64,000 nucleotides of DNA from Chitinophaga solisilvae (GTDB lineage: Bacteria > Bacteroidota > Bacteroidia > Chitinophagales > Chitinophagaceae), in assembly GCF_009928525.1 (NCBI RefSeq), contig NZ_JAABOK010000014.1, forward strand, positions 1 to 64,000, read 5' to 3'. The notes beneath the pieces are model-generated. The model saw only the letters and a program-made list of their open reading frames with translations. It had not been told where the DNA came from and did not search any database. Below are positions 38,501-47,965 of this stretch, one piece after another. The position numbers and the translations under genes are program-made. Position 1 is the first letter of the stretch, and the number at the start of each line of letters is the position of its first letter.

Positions 38501-40314
38501 CCCAGCATAGCCGCTACCTGGTCTGCAGACCGCTCTGCCATCAGCCCGATCAGCTGTCCGCATTGTACCTGCTGCACTTCCCGCAGGTAGTGCGCAATCC
38601 GGTTAGCGGTAGCATTTAATTCGGCATAGCTCACCTGCCGGGCGCCATGTATCACCGCAATGGCGGCTGGCGTTGCCTGTTCCTGCGCTTCAAAAAGATC
38701 TGCCACCGTATCTGCCGCAGGAACTGCCCGCAACCGGTGCATACCGCCCAATGTCTGTAGTTCCTGCAGTTCAGCTGCATCCATCCAGGACAACCGGTTT
38801 ATTGGTTGACCGGAGTCAGCGACCGCATGCAGCAGAAGTTGCTGATAACGGTTAAACATATACGACATTTCCTTTTCATGGAAGATATCCGTATTGTAAA
38901 TGATCACCAGTTCCAGGCCGCCGGGTACTTCCACGAAGGTAAAGGCAGCGTCGAAGTGGCTGTTATCGATATGTAGCCCTTCGATGGCGCTTATCTGCAG
39001 CCCTTCCAGGGTTGTTTTTCCATCGTAGATATTGGCAGATGTCTGGTTCTGCATTCCCACCATAAAATCGAACAGGGGCTGCCTGCTGGCATCCTTGCGT
39101 AGCGCAAGACGCTCCACCAGCCTGTCATACGGATAGCCCTGGTGGCTGTAGGCATCTATCAGTACTGTTCTTTGTGTTCTCAGTAAAGAAAGGAAGCTGT
39201 CTGTTCCCGAAAAGCGGGTGCGCAATGCCAGGCTGTTGATGTATAATCCGATCTGATTTTCCAGTCCGGGATGTTCGCGTCCTGCCACCGGCGTGCCGAG
39301 TATGATATCTTCCTGACCGGTATAGCGGTGGAATAAGGCATTCATGCCGGCCAGCAAACCCATGAACAGGGTACATCCTTCCTTCACACAGAGGTCTTTC
39401 AGCTGGTAGAGCACAGCCGGCGACAATGTCCGCATCATAGAGGCGCCCCGGAAAGTTTTAACAGCAGGCCTTCTGCTGGCAGCAGGCAGTTCCAGTACCG
39501 GCAGCTGACCGGCAAACTGTTCCAGCCAGTATGCTTCCTGCTGCCGGAAATGAGGCTGTTCCTGCTGCTGCCAGTGTGCGTAGTCCTTGTATTGCAGCGG
39601 CAAGGCTGGCAGGCCGGGCTGCTGCCCCTGTTTGAAACTGTTATATGCAGCAATGATTTCACGGGTTAACACCTGCAGCGACCAGCCATCACTGATGATA
39701 TGGTGCATGGTATAAAAGAAGGCGTGTTTGGCGGTTTCCAGCCGGACAATGCGTGTGCGCAGCAGCGGGCCGTTTTCCAGATCGAAAACATCCTGCTGCT
39801 CCTGGGCAAAAATAACTTTCAGCTCCTGTTGCTGGTCTGCCTTATCTGACAGGTCTGATATCTGCAGCGGGCAATCGCCGGCGGGCAGTATATATTGCCT
39901 GACCTCTCCTGCTTCATTCAGCCTGAAAACGGTGCGGAGGCTGTCATGCCGCTGCATCACAAATTGCAGCGCACGGGAAAATATGTCCGTATCCAGTGTT
40001 CCTTCAAAGATGAGCACACCGGGGATATTGTAGGCAGCCGAGCTTTCCGGTGACTGGCTCAGTATCCAGAAGCGTTGCTGTGCGTGACTTAACGGATAGC
40101 TTTCCTGCGAAGGCGCCTGTGTAATGGCAGCCACCCTGGTATCCTGACTTTGCTTCCCGGAGAGAAACGCAATCAATTCTGGTTTTCTTTCCCGTATCAC
40201 AGCCAGCATATCGTCTGTAATATCGTGCTCCATCCGCAGCCGCAACTGTCCTTCCGACAGGCTAACGCTAACGCCTGCACGCTTCAGGTAAAGGATAAAT
40301 TCCCTCGTTTCCAT
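35539..40314 (-). CDS. NRPS, C-A-T-E (one module ending in an epimerase)
   Basis: This 1591-residue protein has a TubC-type docking domain (1-50), C (HHIISDG near 205), A (about 518-1022; code DIFDFGTIF), a carrier domain with the E-type motif GGDSIKS near 1070, and an epimerisation domain (about 1121-1560; HHLLTDAVS near 1258 and ELEGHGR). It is the only E domain in the cluster. The code shares D235, I236, F239 and G301 with the usual Hpg code DIFHLGLLC but differs elsewhere. Given the Hpg genes in the cluster, D-Hpg is a reasonable guess but not established. The start overlaps the preceding stop as TAATG, so the two genes are translationally coupled. Confidence 0.92.
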   Translation of the reverse strand: METREFILYLKRAGVSVSLSEGQLRLRMEHDITDDMLAVIRERKPELIAFLSGKQSQDTRVAAITQAPSQESYPLSHAQQRFWILSQSPESSAAYNIPGVLIFEGTLDTDIFSRALQFVMQRHDSLRTVFRLNEAGEVRQYILPAGDCPLQISDLSDKADQQQELKVIFAQEQQDVFDLENGPLLRTRIVRLETAKHAFFYTMHHIISDGWSLQVLTREIIAAYNSFKQGQQPGLPALPLQYKDYAHWQQQEQPHFRQQEAYWLEQFAGQLPVLELPAASRRPAVKTFRGASMMRTLSPAVLYQLKDLCVKEGCTLFMGLLAGMNALFHRYTGQEDIILGTPVAGREHPGLENQIGLYINSLALRTRFSGTDSFLSLLRTQRTVLIDAYSHQGYPYDRLVERLALRKDASRQPLFDFMVGMQNQTSANIYDGKTTLEGLQISAIEGLHIDNSHFDAAFTFVEVPGGLELVIIYNTDIFHEKEMSYMFNRYQQLLLHAVADSGQPINRLSWMDAAELQELQTLGGMHRLRAVPAADTVADLFEAQEQATPAAIAVIHGARQVSYAELNATANRIAHYLREVQQVQCGQLIGLMAERSADQVAAMLGIWKAGAGYVPLDPGYPKERICHMLTDADIRLVLSETAVPLPVAVEVIALPSLELSAAADGNPARTTRLSDVAYMIYTSGSTGAPKGVQVTHGNAAHFFAAVRQYGSGPGTVFPFVASPSFDISLFQLLTPLLSGGTSLIADRQVLDDLPAFTSLLQQATMIDTVPGVYNLVADYILENNLSEKFDQVEKIFIGGDTIPDMLLKKLSAIFRKAVVVVTYGPTEGTIFCTSVGYDIAAGVLPGIGACIGTPLPGSTICILDKAHQPLPAGIMGEICIGGAGVSAGYHGQPALTAEKFVSDPLVSGGRIYRSGDLGRWNEKGELIFMGRADTQVKIRGFRIETGEIERAILSYGDIREAVVIAREDAAGSKYLAAYLVADKTITPSDIRNYLSGLLPDYMLPGYYISLPQLPLTSNGKIDRHALPEPGEDDAGRSMAYAAARTDKEALLVQVWESVLGRSGISIHDNFFEAGGDSIKSIQIVSRLRKHGYRLAVTDVLRYPTPAGQAQVVEVLSYSNQEEVLSGEVLLSPVQRAFLENEALEKGQFNQSVLLQHEERIQEDGIREVFGELCRHHDALRLRFEQRNGVWAQEYSHPETAFYLEVHDWENREIAESITLMEAAADVLQKSMTLHEGPLVKLGLFRLADGDRLLVIIHHLLTDAVSLQILLEDLSTLYGQYLAGEGFTLPPKTDSFRQWTAQLQEYAQSPMLLQEKSFWQKMEAISPDPLPFDHLTAQNLVKDTQAVACQLTEEQSRQLLTVVNKTLNTETDDVLLTALGLSLWDTFGMRQILVELEGHGRQPVTGPADVSRTVGWFTGIYPVMLQVSTPDDLPQQLKSIKETLRSIPDKGIGYGILKYMSTREAAVDLQFKLSPAIRFNYLGQYGDASLAENEHTRFSFSSANKGQEISETSGREVALELTGILFNGVLNLHLSYNMRQFNQSTMEKLLDAMKERLSGLISYGAAAKEIEITPLDLGDAELSMEAFNNLFK
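37248..38759 (-). repeat. Near-identical A-domain duplication, copy 2
   Basis: This is the partner of 32,669-34,180. The encoded specificity residues are identical in the two copies, so consecutive modules should load the same amino acid. The first of the two is followed by an epimerase. Confidence 0.9.
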
Positions 40315-43300
40315 TATAAAAAGATTTCCTTGCTTTGATGATTGTTTGTGGTTCCAGCAGGTTCCTGCAGGGCTTTCAGCAGATCGATTTCCTGCGCCAG
40401 CTGCCGGATGGTGGGGCTTTTAAACAGTTCCCTCATATCCACCTTCACGTCATATTCCTGTTGCACGGCATTCAGGATCCTGATGACACCCAGGCTATGG
40501 CCGCCGAGTTCGAAGAAGCTATCAGTCACGCCTATTCCTTCCACACCGATTACTTCTTCCCAGATGTTTACCAGCCGGGCTTCCATATCGCTGGCAGGAG
40601 GCTCTCCGCTTTTGCGTTCCAGCAGTTCCGGCGGCAGCATTTTCCCCAATGCCTTCCGGTCTGTTTTTCCATTGGGCGTAAGTGGCATCTGCAGTATCTG
40701 TACAATATGTGCAGGAATCATATAATCGGGCAGCAGTTCAGCCAGGTAGCCGCGTAATGTGGCTACATCAGCAGCCGTTGCCACCACATAGGCTACCAGC
40801 ATGGTACGGCCATCGGCGCCATCCATCGCCAGCACTACTGCTTCTTTTACGCTATCGTGCCGTAACAGTACGCTTTCTATTTCTTCCAGTTCTATTCTGT
40901 TACCGCGGATTTTTACCTGCTGATCTTTTCTTCCGAAAAACTCAATACTGCCATCCGGCAGGAACCGGCCCGCATCGCCTGTTCTGTACATTCTTTCGGC
41001 AACGTCTGCACTAAAAGGGCTGTACAGGAAAGCTGCTGCCGTTTTATCCGGATCGCCGAGATAGCCTCTGCCCACGCCGATACCGGCTACATAAATTTCT
41101 CCGGCCACTCCTACCGGGCATAGCTGCCGGTGCGCATCGAGCACATATATTTTCATGTTCCGTACCGGCTTGCCAATAGGAATATTGCCGGTCGGCGGCG
41201 CCTTGTGCATAAAGTGATGGGTGATATCATCCGAAGCTTCTGTGGGACCGTACGCGTTCACCATCGGTATCTGCGGATACAGGTCAAACCACTTCTTCAC
41301 CAGTACTGCCTTCAGTGTTTCTCCGGTGAGCAGCAGGTATTGCAGCGGCGGTGCTGCTCTTTCCGGCTGTGGTGTCAGTATGTCCAGCAACATCGACAGA
41401 TAGGACGGTACCAGTTCGAGGATGGTAACCCCTTCCCGGCGCAGTTTTTCCCAATATGCTGCCGGTTCAAATATTTCCCGGTCGCTGCAGATAACCGTTC
41501 TGCCGCCAGTCATCAGCGCCGTAAAAAACTGCCATACGGAGATATCAAAGCTCTGCGAGGCATTCTGACAAACAACACTGTCTGCCGACATGCCCAGGCT
41601 TTCTGTTTTGGCGTACAGATGATTCAGCATTCCCTGGTGTTCAATCATCACCCCTTTGGGTTCCCCGGTAGAACCGGAGGTAAATATCACATAGGCCAGG
41701 TCTGCTGGCGCAATACGTACATGCGTTGGCGTTAGTGCCGCTTCCGGCAGTACTGAAACATTCATCAGCAGGTTGTCCGGCTGCCCGGCCAGGGCAAGGC
41801 AGCTGTCACTGCTGATAACCAGTGCGGGGCGTGCAGCCCTGATGATAGCCTGTATACGGGTAGCGGGATAATCCGGATCGATGGGCACATAAGCTGCACC
41901 GCATTTCCAGATAGCGAGGATAGCGGCCACCAGCAAAGGAGAACGATCCATCAGGATGACGGCAAGATCTCCTTTCTGCAGACCGTAACCGGTTTGCAGC
42001 CGGCTGGCCATATCATTGGCCATCTTCTCCAGCATGGCATATGTGATGACAGTATCTTCATAACTGATGGCCGGAGCATCAGGCTGCCTTTGTATATTGA
42101 CCGCCAGCACATCCAGTATGGTAGCTGTTTCATGGACGTTGGCGCTGTTATCATTGAACGTATATAACAATGTCTGCTTCTCCGTTTCGTCCAGGTAATC
42201 CACCTCACATACCGGCACGGCAGCATCTTCCATCACTGCAGCAAGAAACTGTGCGTAATGGGCTGTTAAACGTTGTATTTCATTTTCTTCAAAAACAGCT
42301 GTGTTATAGGAAAGTGACAGATGAATACCTTCTTTTCTTTCTGCAAATGAAAAAGTAAGATCAAACTGACTTGTTTCAGCGCTCATCCAATCCATGCTGC
42401 TCACAGTGAGCCCCTCCAGGGTATTGGCGGCATTGTTAACGTTGAGGCTACCCTGGTTCTGTAACACTACCAGCACATCAAATAATGCGGAGCGGCTAAC
42501 ATCCCGGTTTACCTTACGCAGTTCCAGCAACCGGTCAAACGGACATTCCTGATGTTCATAAGCACCGAGCAAGACTTCTTTTTCCTGTTGCAGCAGGTCC
42601 CGGAAACTTTGTGCTGCTTCAAAGCGGGTACGGAGTGGTAACGTATTCAGGTAGATACCAATCTGGTTTTCCAGTTCCTGCTGTTGCCTGCCGGCTACGG
42701 GTACGCCCACAATTATATCCTGCTGACCCGTATAACGGAAAAACAGTCCTTTCATCGCTGCCAGCAACACCATAAAGGGCGTAACGGCTTCCTGGCGGCA
42801 GTATTGCTCCAGTGTTTCCATGCGTCCTTCCAGAAGGGTCAATGTAATTCCTGCGCCACGGTGCGTCTGTACAGGCGGGCGGGTTTTACCGGGGAACAGG
42901 TCCAGCACGGGCAGTTCACCTTCCAGTTGCTGTAGCCAGTAATCTTCGTGTTGCTGCATCCGGCCACCGGCCAGGCGTGCCAGCTGCCAGGCGGCATAGT
43001 CGCGGTACTGTATCGGCAACGGCGGCAACTCCTGCTGTCCGCCCTGCAGCAATGTATTGTAGATGGTTACTACTTCGCCGGCCAGCACCTGCATAGACCA
43101 GCCATCGCTGATGATGTGGTGCAAGGTATAGAAAAATGCATGACGGTCTGCCGATACCTTTACCAGCGTTGTCCGCAGCAGCGGACCATTCTCCAGGTCG
43201 AAAGGCGTAAGTTGTTCCGTGGCATATATTTCTTTCAGCAGCTGGTCAGGATTTTCCTCCCGGCTGATATCCTGATAATTCCAGTTCAGTTGTATGTCTG

Positions 43301-46300
43301 CTACAGGATGTATAAATTGCCTTATCTCTCCTGCAGGTGTTTGTCTGAATACGGTACGCAGACTTTCATGTCTGCTGACAACTGCGAGCAGGGCTGATTT
43401 CAGCAGCGCTTCCTGCAACGGTCCGTCCAGCTGCAGTCCCAGCGCCATATTGTATGCCAGAGAGCTGTCTGTAAAGCGGCTCAGTACCCAGAAGCGTAGC
43501 TGGGCATTACTGAGTGCATAACTTTCGGCCGGCGGCAGACTGGGAATAACTTCCGCTGTCTGTTGCCCTGCAGTTGCAATCAGTGTGGCCAGTTCTGTCA
43601 GGCGGGGGTGATTGAAAATATCCTTTATCTGTATATCCGCTGCCCATTCCTTTCTGATACGGCTCACCAACTGTATGGCTTTCAGGCTATGGCCACCGAG
43701 ATCAAAAAAGTGATCGTTGATACCTACCGGCTGTCTTTCCAATACTTCTTCCCAGATGCCTGCCAGGCGTGCTTCCGTTTCATTACGGGGTGCTACATAG
43801 CTGGTGGCGGTTCCGCGCAGCGCTGTCATATCCGGCGCCGGTAATGCAGCGGTATCCACCTTTCCGTTGGTATTCAGGGGAAACTGTTCCAGCTGCATGA
43901 GTGTATGCGGCTGCATGTAGTCGGGTAAGAGCGCAGACAATGCCAGGCTGACCGTTTCCCGGTCTGTTCCGGGTGCAGCAGTATAATAGGCTGCCAGCAC
44001 CTTATCATTCCCCGGCATTGCTGTTACTGTTACAACAGCCTGGGTAACGCCGGGCACCCGGCTCACTGCAGCCGCTACTTCCGCCGGCTCCACGCGGTGG
44101 CCCCTTATCTTCACCTGCTGGTCCTTACGGCCGGCAAAAATGATGATGCCATCCGGCAGGTAACGGCACATATCGCCGGTGCGGTACAGCCGCTCTCCGG
44201 GAACAAAGGGATGAGGGATAAACTGCGCCTCCGTGAGGGCAGCCGCCTGCAGGTATCCCCGCGCCAGACCATCGCCGCCTGTATACAACTCTCCTGTAAT
44301 GCCAGCCGGCAGCAGCTGCAGGTTGGCGTCCAGGATATAACACGTACTGTTGCTGACTGGCCGTCCGATAGGAATATCTTCCGCATCTGCCTCCGTGATC
44401 CGCCAGGTGGCAGAAAAGGTGGTATTCTCCGTAGGGCCGTAACCGTTAATCATTACCAGGGAAGGATATAAGGCACGCAGCTTGCCGATATGGTGCGGCG
44501 ATAAACGATCCCCTCCTACCAGGATCGTTTTAAGCGGTGCAAACAGGCCGGGGGCGGTATCTGCCAGCTGATTAAACCACGACGCGGTAAACCACATCAT
44601 AGTGACGCCTGTATTTTTAATAAGATCTCCTAACCTGTCAGGATCAAGCAGGGTTTCCCGGTCTGCCAGTACCAGGCACCCTCCGTTCAGCAACATGCCC
44701 CAGTACTCAAAAGTTACCGCATCAAAAGCGACAGCACCGGTAGACAGCAGCACATCGCTTTCAGAGAAGGCAACGATGTTGGTCTGCTTCACCAGACGTA
44801 CCACTCCCTGATGCGTCACCATCACCCCTTTGGGCTGTCCGGTAGAACCGGAGGTATACATCACGTAGGCGAGGTGCGACGGCCCGGTGGTACTAACAGG
44901 GAGCTGCAGCGGTGTTGGGAAGCTGTCCAGCTGCACATCCAGCGCTATCATTTCTCCCTGGAAACAGGTAATCATATCAAACACAGCTGCTGAATCTGTA
45001 ATCAGCAGCGTGGTGGCTGCATCCTGCAGCAAGGCTCCTGCCCGCGCGGCAGGATAACTCCGGTCGACCGGAACATAAGCGGCGCCTGCTTTCAGAATAC
45101 CCAGTATGCCGATCATCATGAGATCGGATTTATCCAGCATGATCCCGATCAGGGTATCAGGCCCTATCCTGTAATGGCTGAGCAGGTGCTGCGCCAACCG
45201 GTTAGCCGCATCATCCAGCTGCCGGTAGGTCATCCGCCGGGCGCCATAAATCAGGGCAACCGCGTCAGGCGTACCTGCTGCCTGCAGTTCAAACAGGCTG
45301 CTGATCGTTTGTGTGGCGGGATAATCGGTGGCAGTATCATTAAAGGTGTATAACAGCTGTTGTTCTTCTTCGCCGGATAAATATTTTACCAGAGAAATAT
45401 ATTGCCGCGGACGGGTAGTTACTTCCTGCAGCAAGTTGTTAAAATGGATAAACCAACGGTCAATGGTATCCTGTTTGAAAAGTGTGGTATTATAACCGAT
45501 CTGAAGATACAGCGCGCCATTTCTTTCGGTGAAGGTAAAGGTAAGATCTACCTGACTGGTTTGCAGCGACAGTTCCTGTGCCTGTCCGGTGGCCAGGTTG
45601 GTAAGCCCCTGCGCGGTGCTTTCCAGCAGAATGCTTTCCTGGTTCTGCATCACCACCATTACGTCAAACAGCAGCGATCTGCCGGTATTTACGGGAAGCG
45701 CCAGCTTGTCTGTCAGCATATTGAACGGATACGCCTGGTGCTCATAGGCGCCCAGCAGCACCTCTTTGCCTTTTGCCAGCAATGATGTGAAAGTATCATC
45801 ACGCTGCGGTTTTATTCTTAACGGCAACGTGTTCAGGTATACGCCGATCTGATCTTCCAGTTCTATCTGTTCCCGGCCGCCTGACGGCGTTCCGATAATC
45901 ATATCTTCCTGCCCGGTATAGCGGTACAGCAAAGCAGACAAGGCAGACAACAGCCCTGTAAACAATGTGGTGCCGGCGGTATGACATAACGCACGTAAGG
46001 CCGCCACTGCTGCTGCGGGTACTTGCCGGTTGATGCTATGCCCGTGGAAAGACTGTACCAGCGGCCGCGGATAGTCAAGCGGCAGCTGCATAACCGGCAA
46101 TTCACCACTCATTTGTGTGAACCAGTATTTTTCCAGGGAGGCCAGCGTATCGCCCTGCAGGTATTGCTCCTGCCAGTGCGCATAGTCTTTGTACTGGATA
46201 TTCAGCCGCGGCAGATCGGGCAACACACCGGCGCTCAGTGCATTGTAGGCAGCAGTCATATCGCGGGCCAGCACCTGCAGCGACCAGCCATCGCCAATGA

Positions 46301-47288
46301 TATGATGCAGCGTATAGAAAAGCACCTGTTCATCGTGGTTGGTTTTCACGACTGTTACACGTAACAACGGAGCCCTGGTAAGATCGAATACAGCCGCTTG
46401 TTCCCGCCGGAAGATTTCCTGCAATGCATAGCTGACATCAGGGCTGCCTGAAATATCTTCATATGCTGGTTCACATACCACCTCTCCTGCCGGCAGAATA
46501 TGCTGCCGTACCTCTCCTTCGTTGTCAATGCGGAAAACCGTGCGCAGGCTTTCATGCCTGTTCAGCAGAAATAATAGCGCCTGTTGCAGCGCCTTTTTAT
46601 CAGGTGTTCCGGTTAACGTATAGGCGTTTGAGATATGATAGGCCCTGGAACGTTCTTCCAGCTGGCTCAGCATCCAGAAACGGCGTTGCGCATGGCTGAG
46701 CGGATAGCTTTCCCTGACGGGAATACGGACAATACCTGTATTGCCTCCGGCAGCAGCTGCTGATAAAAAAACTGCCTGCTCCGCAATAGTGGTATGGGCA
46801 AATGCATCTTTCAGCTGCAGGGACAGGCCCATTACCTGGCGTATCCTGACAAACAGCTGTACCGCCTTGAGGCTGTGGCCTCCGGAGCGGAAGAAATCAT
46901 CGTGGATACTGATCTCCTGTTTACCCAGTATGCTTCGCCAGATATCCAGCAACTGTTGCTCCAGCGTATTACGCGGAGCTTCAAAAGGCGCTGCGGTGAC
47001 ATCTGCCGGAGTACTAACGGTACCGGTTATATGAAAATCAGGCAGCAGCTCCAGCTCCCCGGACTCCAGCCACCGGCCGGTATCAGAGGTTCTGTACATC
47101 CATCCGTTCCGGTGGAACGGATCAGGCACCGGTGATGATAAGGATCCGGCAGCAAAATGTCCGTCTGTTTCCGACGGATGATCGCAGCCAATACATATCT
47201 TTCCCGCGATACCAACAGGTACCAGCAGGTCGTGATTATCGAGGATATAAATACGCAGATGATGGATGGGGTTATCGGTACGCACCAT
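40314..47288 (-). CDS. NRPS, [A remnant]-T-C-A-T-C-A-T
   Basis: This 2324-residue protein begins inside an A domain. The first ~80 residues match only the A6-A7 region (YILDNHDLLVPVGIAG, then YRTSDTGRWLESG). An in-frame stop lies 9 nt before the ATG, so nothing upstream belongs to it. Then come a normal carrier domain (GGHSL near 136), C (HHIIGDG near 333), A (YTSGSTG near 813; code DAFWLGGTF, Val-like), T, C (HHIISDG near 1393), A (FTSGSTG near 1869; code DIWELTADD) and T (GGHSL near 2263), with tail SKEIFL. Acidic residues at three code positions of the last A domain suggest a basic side chain. The first carrier has no A domain of its own in cis. Confidence 0.92.
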   Translation of the reverse strand: MVRTDNPIHHLRIYILDNHDLLVPVGIAGKICIGCDHPSETDGHFAAGSLSSPVPDPFHRNGWMYRTSDTGRWLESGELELLPDFHITGTVSTPADVTAAPFEAPRNTLEQQLLDIWRSILGKQEISIHDDFFRSGGHSLKAVQLFVRIRQVMGLSLQLKDAFAHTTIAEQAVFLSAAAAGGNTGIVRIPVRESYPLSHAQRRFWMLSQLEERSRAYHISNAYTLTGTPDKKALQQALLFLLNRHESLRTVFRIDNEGEVRQHILPAGEVVCEPAYEDISGSPDVSYALQEIFRREQAAVFDLTRAPLLRVTVVKTNHDEQVLFYTLHHIIGDGWSLQVLARDMTAAYNALSAGVLPDLPRLNIQYKDYAHWQEQYLQGDTLASLEKYWFTQMSGELPVMQLPLDYPRPLVQSFHGHSINRQVPAAAVAALRALCHTAGTTLFTGLLSALSALLYRYTGQEDMIIGTPSGGREQIELEDQIGVYLNTLPLRIKPQRDDTFTSLLAKGKEVLLGAYEHQAYPFNMLTDKLALPVNTGRSLLFDVMVVMQNQESILLESTAQGLTNLATGQAQELSLQTSQVDLTFTFTERNGALYLQIGYNTTLFKQDTIDRWFIHFNNLLQEVTTRPRQYISLVKYLSGEEEQQLLYTFNDTATDYPATQTISSLFELQAAGTPDAVALIYGARRMTYRQLDDAANRLAQHLLSHYRIGPDTLIGIMLDKSDLMMIGILGILKAGAAYVPVDRSYPAARAGALLQDAATTLLITDSAAVFDMITCFQGEMIALDVQLDSFPTPLQLPVSTTGPSHLAYVMYTSGSTGQPKGVMVTHQGVVRLVKQTNIVAFSESDVLLSTGAVAFDAVTFEYWGMLLNGGCLVLADRETLLDPDRLGDLIKNTGVTMMWFTASWFNQLADTAPGLFAPLKTILVGGDRLSPHHIGKLRALYPSLVMINGYGPTENTTFSATWRITEADAEDIPIGRPVSNSTCYILDANLQLLPAGITGELYTGGDGLARGYLQAAALTEAQFIPHPFVPGERLYRTGDMCRYLPDGIIIFAGRKDQQVKIRGHRVEPAEVAAAVSRVPGVTQAVVTVTAMPGNDKVLAAYYTAAPGTDRETVSLALSALLPDYMQPHTLMQLEQFPLNTNGKVDTAALPAPDMTALRGTATSYVAPRNETEARLAGIWEEVLERQPVGINDHFFDLGGHSLKAIQLVSRIRKEWAADIQIKDIFNHPRLTELATLIATAGQQTAEVIPSLPPAESYALSNAQLRFWVLSRFTDSSLAYNMALGLQLDGPLQEALLKSALLAVVSRHESLRTVFRQTPAGEIRQFIHPVADIQLNWNYQDISREENPDQLLKEIYATEQLTPFDLENGPLLRTTLVKVSADRHAFFYTLHHIISDGWSMQVLAGEVVTIYNTLLQGGQQELPPLPIQYRDYAAWQLARLAGGRMQQHEDYWLQQLEGELPVLDLFPGKTRPPVQTHRGAGITLTLLEGRMETLEQYCRQEAVTPFMVLLAAMKGLFFRYTGQQDIIVGVPVAGRQQQELENQIGIYLNTLPLRTRFEAAQSFRDLLQQEKEVLLGAYEHQECPFDRLLELRKVNRDVSRSALFDVLVVLQNQGSLNVNNAANTLEGLTVSSMDWMSAETSQFDLTFSFAERKEGIHLSLSYNTAVFEENEIQRLTAHYAQFLAAVMEDAAVPVCEVDYLDETEKQTLLYTFNDNSANVHETATILDVLAVNIQRQPDAPAISYEDTVITYAMLEKMANDMASRLQTGYGLQKGDLAVILMDRSPLLVAAILAIWKCGAAYVPIDPDYPATRIQAIIRAARPALVISSDSCLALAGQPDNLLMNVSVLPEAALTPTHVRIAPADLAYVIFTSGSTGEPKGVMIEHQGMLNHLYAKTESLGMSADSVVCQNASQSFDISVWQFFTALMTGGRTVICSDREIFEPAAYWEKLRREGVTILELVPSYLSMLLDILTPQPERAAPPLQYLLLTGETLKAVLVKKWFDLYPQIPMVNAYGPTEASDDITHHFMHKAPPTGNIPIGKPVRNMKIYVLDAHRQLCPVGVAGEIYVAGIGVGRGYLGDPDKTAAAFLYSPFSADVAERMYRTGDAGRFLPDGSIEFFGRKDQQVKIRGNRIELEEIESVLLRHDSVKEAVVLAMDGADGRTMLVAYVVATAADVATLRGYLAELLPDYMIPAHIVQILQMPLTPNGKTDRKALGKMLPPELLERKSGEPPASDMEARLVNIWEEVIGVEGIGVTDSFFELGGHSLGVIRILNAVQQEYDVKVDMRELFKSPTIRQLAQEIDLLKALQEPAGTTNNHQSKEIFL
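46990..47288 (-). pseudogene. Vestigial adenylation domain at the NRPS N-terminus
   Basis: Only the A6-like (PVGIAGKICIG) and A7-like (YRTSDTGRWLESGE) segments of an A domain remain. Motifs A1-A5 upstream are absent, and A8 (the GRxDxQVKxRGxRIE hinge) and A10 (the catalytic Lys, NGKxDR) downstream are deleted. The reading frame then runs into an intact carrier domain. It cannot adenylate an amino acid. Confidence 0.8.
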
Positions 47289-47329
47289 TATACTTTTTAT
47301 TTTTCAAACAAGAAAGTCCGGACGATAGC

Positions 47330-47536
47330 TCATCCGGCTACGGGTGGCTCTTCCGGGGCAATTACCTGTCCTTCCGGATGACCACAGTAAATCATCATTT
47401 CCTCATCTGTAAATGAGGGTAAAGGCCGGGGTTTATCTTCTCCCAGCAGTGCATTATATTCTGAAAAAAAATCCTTCATATATGCAAAATGCGCCCTGAC
47501 CCTGTCCATCAGGGATTCCTTTTTTTCTTCTGCCAT
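47330..47536 (-). CDS. Small acidic hypothetical protein
   Basis: A 68-residue open frame lies 41 nt before the NRPS gene at 47,288. The N-terminal half is charged and likely helical (EKKESLMDRVRAHFAYMKDFF); the C-terminal half is Pro/Glu-rich (LPSFTDEEMMIY, APEEPPVAG). It lacks the MbtH signature (SLWP, PxGW), so it is not an MbtH-like protein. Its position and the short spacing suggest it is translated with the NRPS, but I do not recognise a family. Confidence 0.5.
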   Translation of the reverse strand: MAEEKKESLMDRVRAHFAYMKDFFSEYNALLGEDKPRPLPSFTDEEMMIYCGHPEGQVIAPEEPPVAG

Positions 47537-47572
47537 AAATATTTGGAAATTAAAAGGGGGAAGGAAATTATA

Positions 47573-47764
47573 CTATCGGGTGATGTAGTGTGTTGCGGGT
47601 AATTTCGTTGTCGCCTGTTGTTTCCGGCATATCGTTTTTTCAGTTGACACATGGTCAAAACCTGCCTGCAGCAACGACGGAATCAGATATGACCGGGCAT
47701 ACCATCTTTCAAACAATGGTCCGGTTACAGGAACAGGTTTGAGAGAATATATTGTTTCCTTCAT
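47573..47764 (-). CDS. Small basic hypothetical protein
   Basis: A 63-residue open frame is the first after regulatory element B (about 80 nt downstream of it). The N-terminal part contains PVTGPLFERWYARSYLIPSL and the C-terminal part is Lys/Thr-rich. There is no signal peptide, Gly-Gly leader site or MbtH motif. It is followed after 36 nt by the next small open frame. It may be a real small protein, a leader peptide or chance; evidence is limited to position and strand. Confidence 0.35.
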   Translation of the reverse strand: MKETIYSLKPVPVTGPLFERWYARSYLIPSLLQAGFDHVSTEKTICRKQQATTKLPATHYITR

Positions 47765-47844
47765 GGAATATGCTGAATGAATATTTAAATCTTAAAATGG
47801 AAGATCCCTGAAGATCTCATGCAGGTAAGGTTTCCGGAAAAAAC

Positions 47845-47890
47845 GAAGCTATCGCTACAGTAAATACGGTATAGTGTTACTGCAAGTTGG
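47845..47890 (-). promoter_or_regulatory. Conserved dyad + GTAGCG element, copy B (ahead of the second NRPS unit)
   Basis: On the - strand: TGCAGTAA, a 13-nt spacer, then TTACTGTAGCGATAGCT, identical over 17 nt to copy C and one base different from copy A. The half-sites TGCAGTAA and TTACTGTA pair with a single G-T wobble. It lies between the terminator at 47,966-47,993 and the small gene starting at 47,764. Confidence 0.75.
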
Positions 47891-47965
47891 GTATCAATGT
47901 TAAAAAAGGATATCAGGGTACAAAAGTGTATCAGAATTACCAACCAATATTATGAATAAAAATCA

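Noticed and set aside
47330..47536. Possible MbtH-like NRPS helper
   Set aside because: The SLWP and PxGW signatures and conserved Trp residues are absent.
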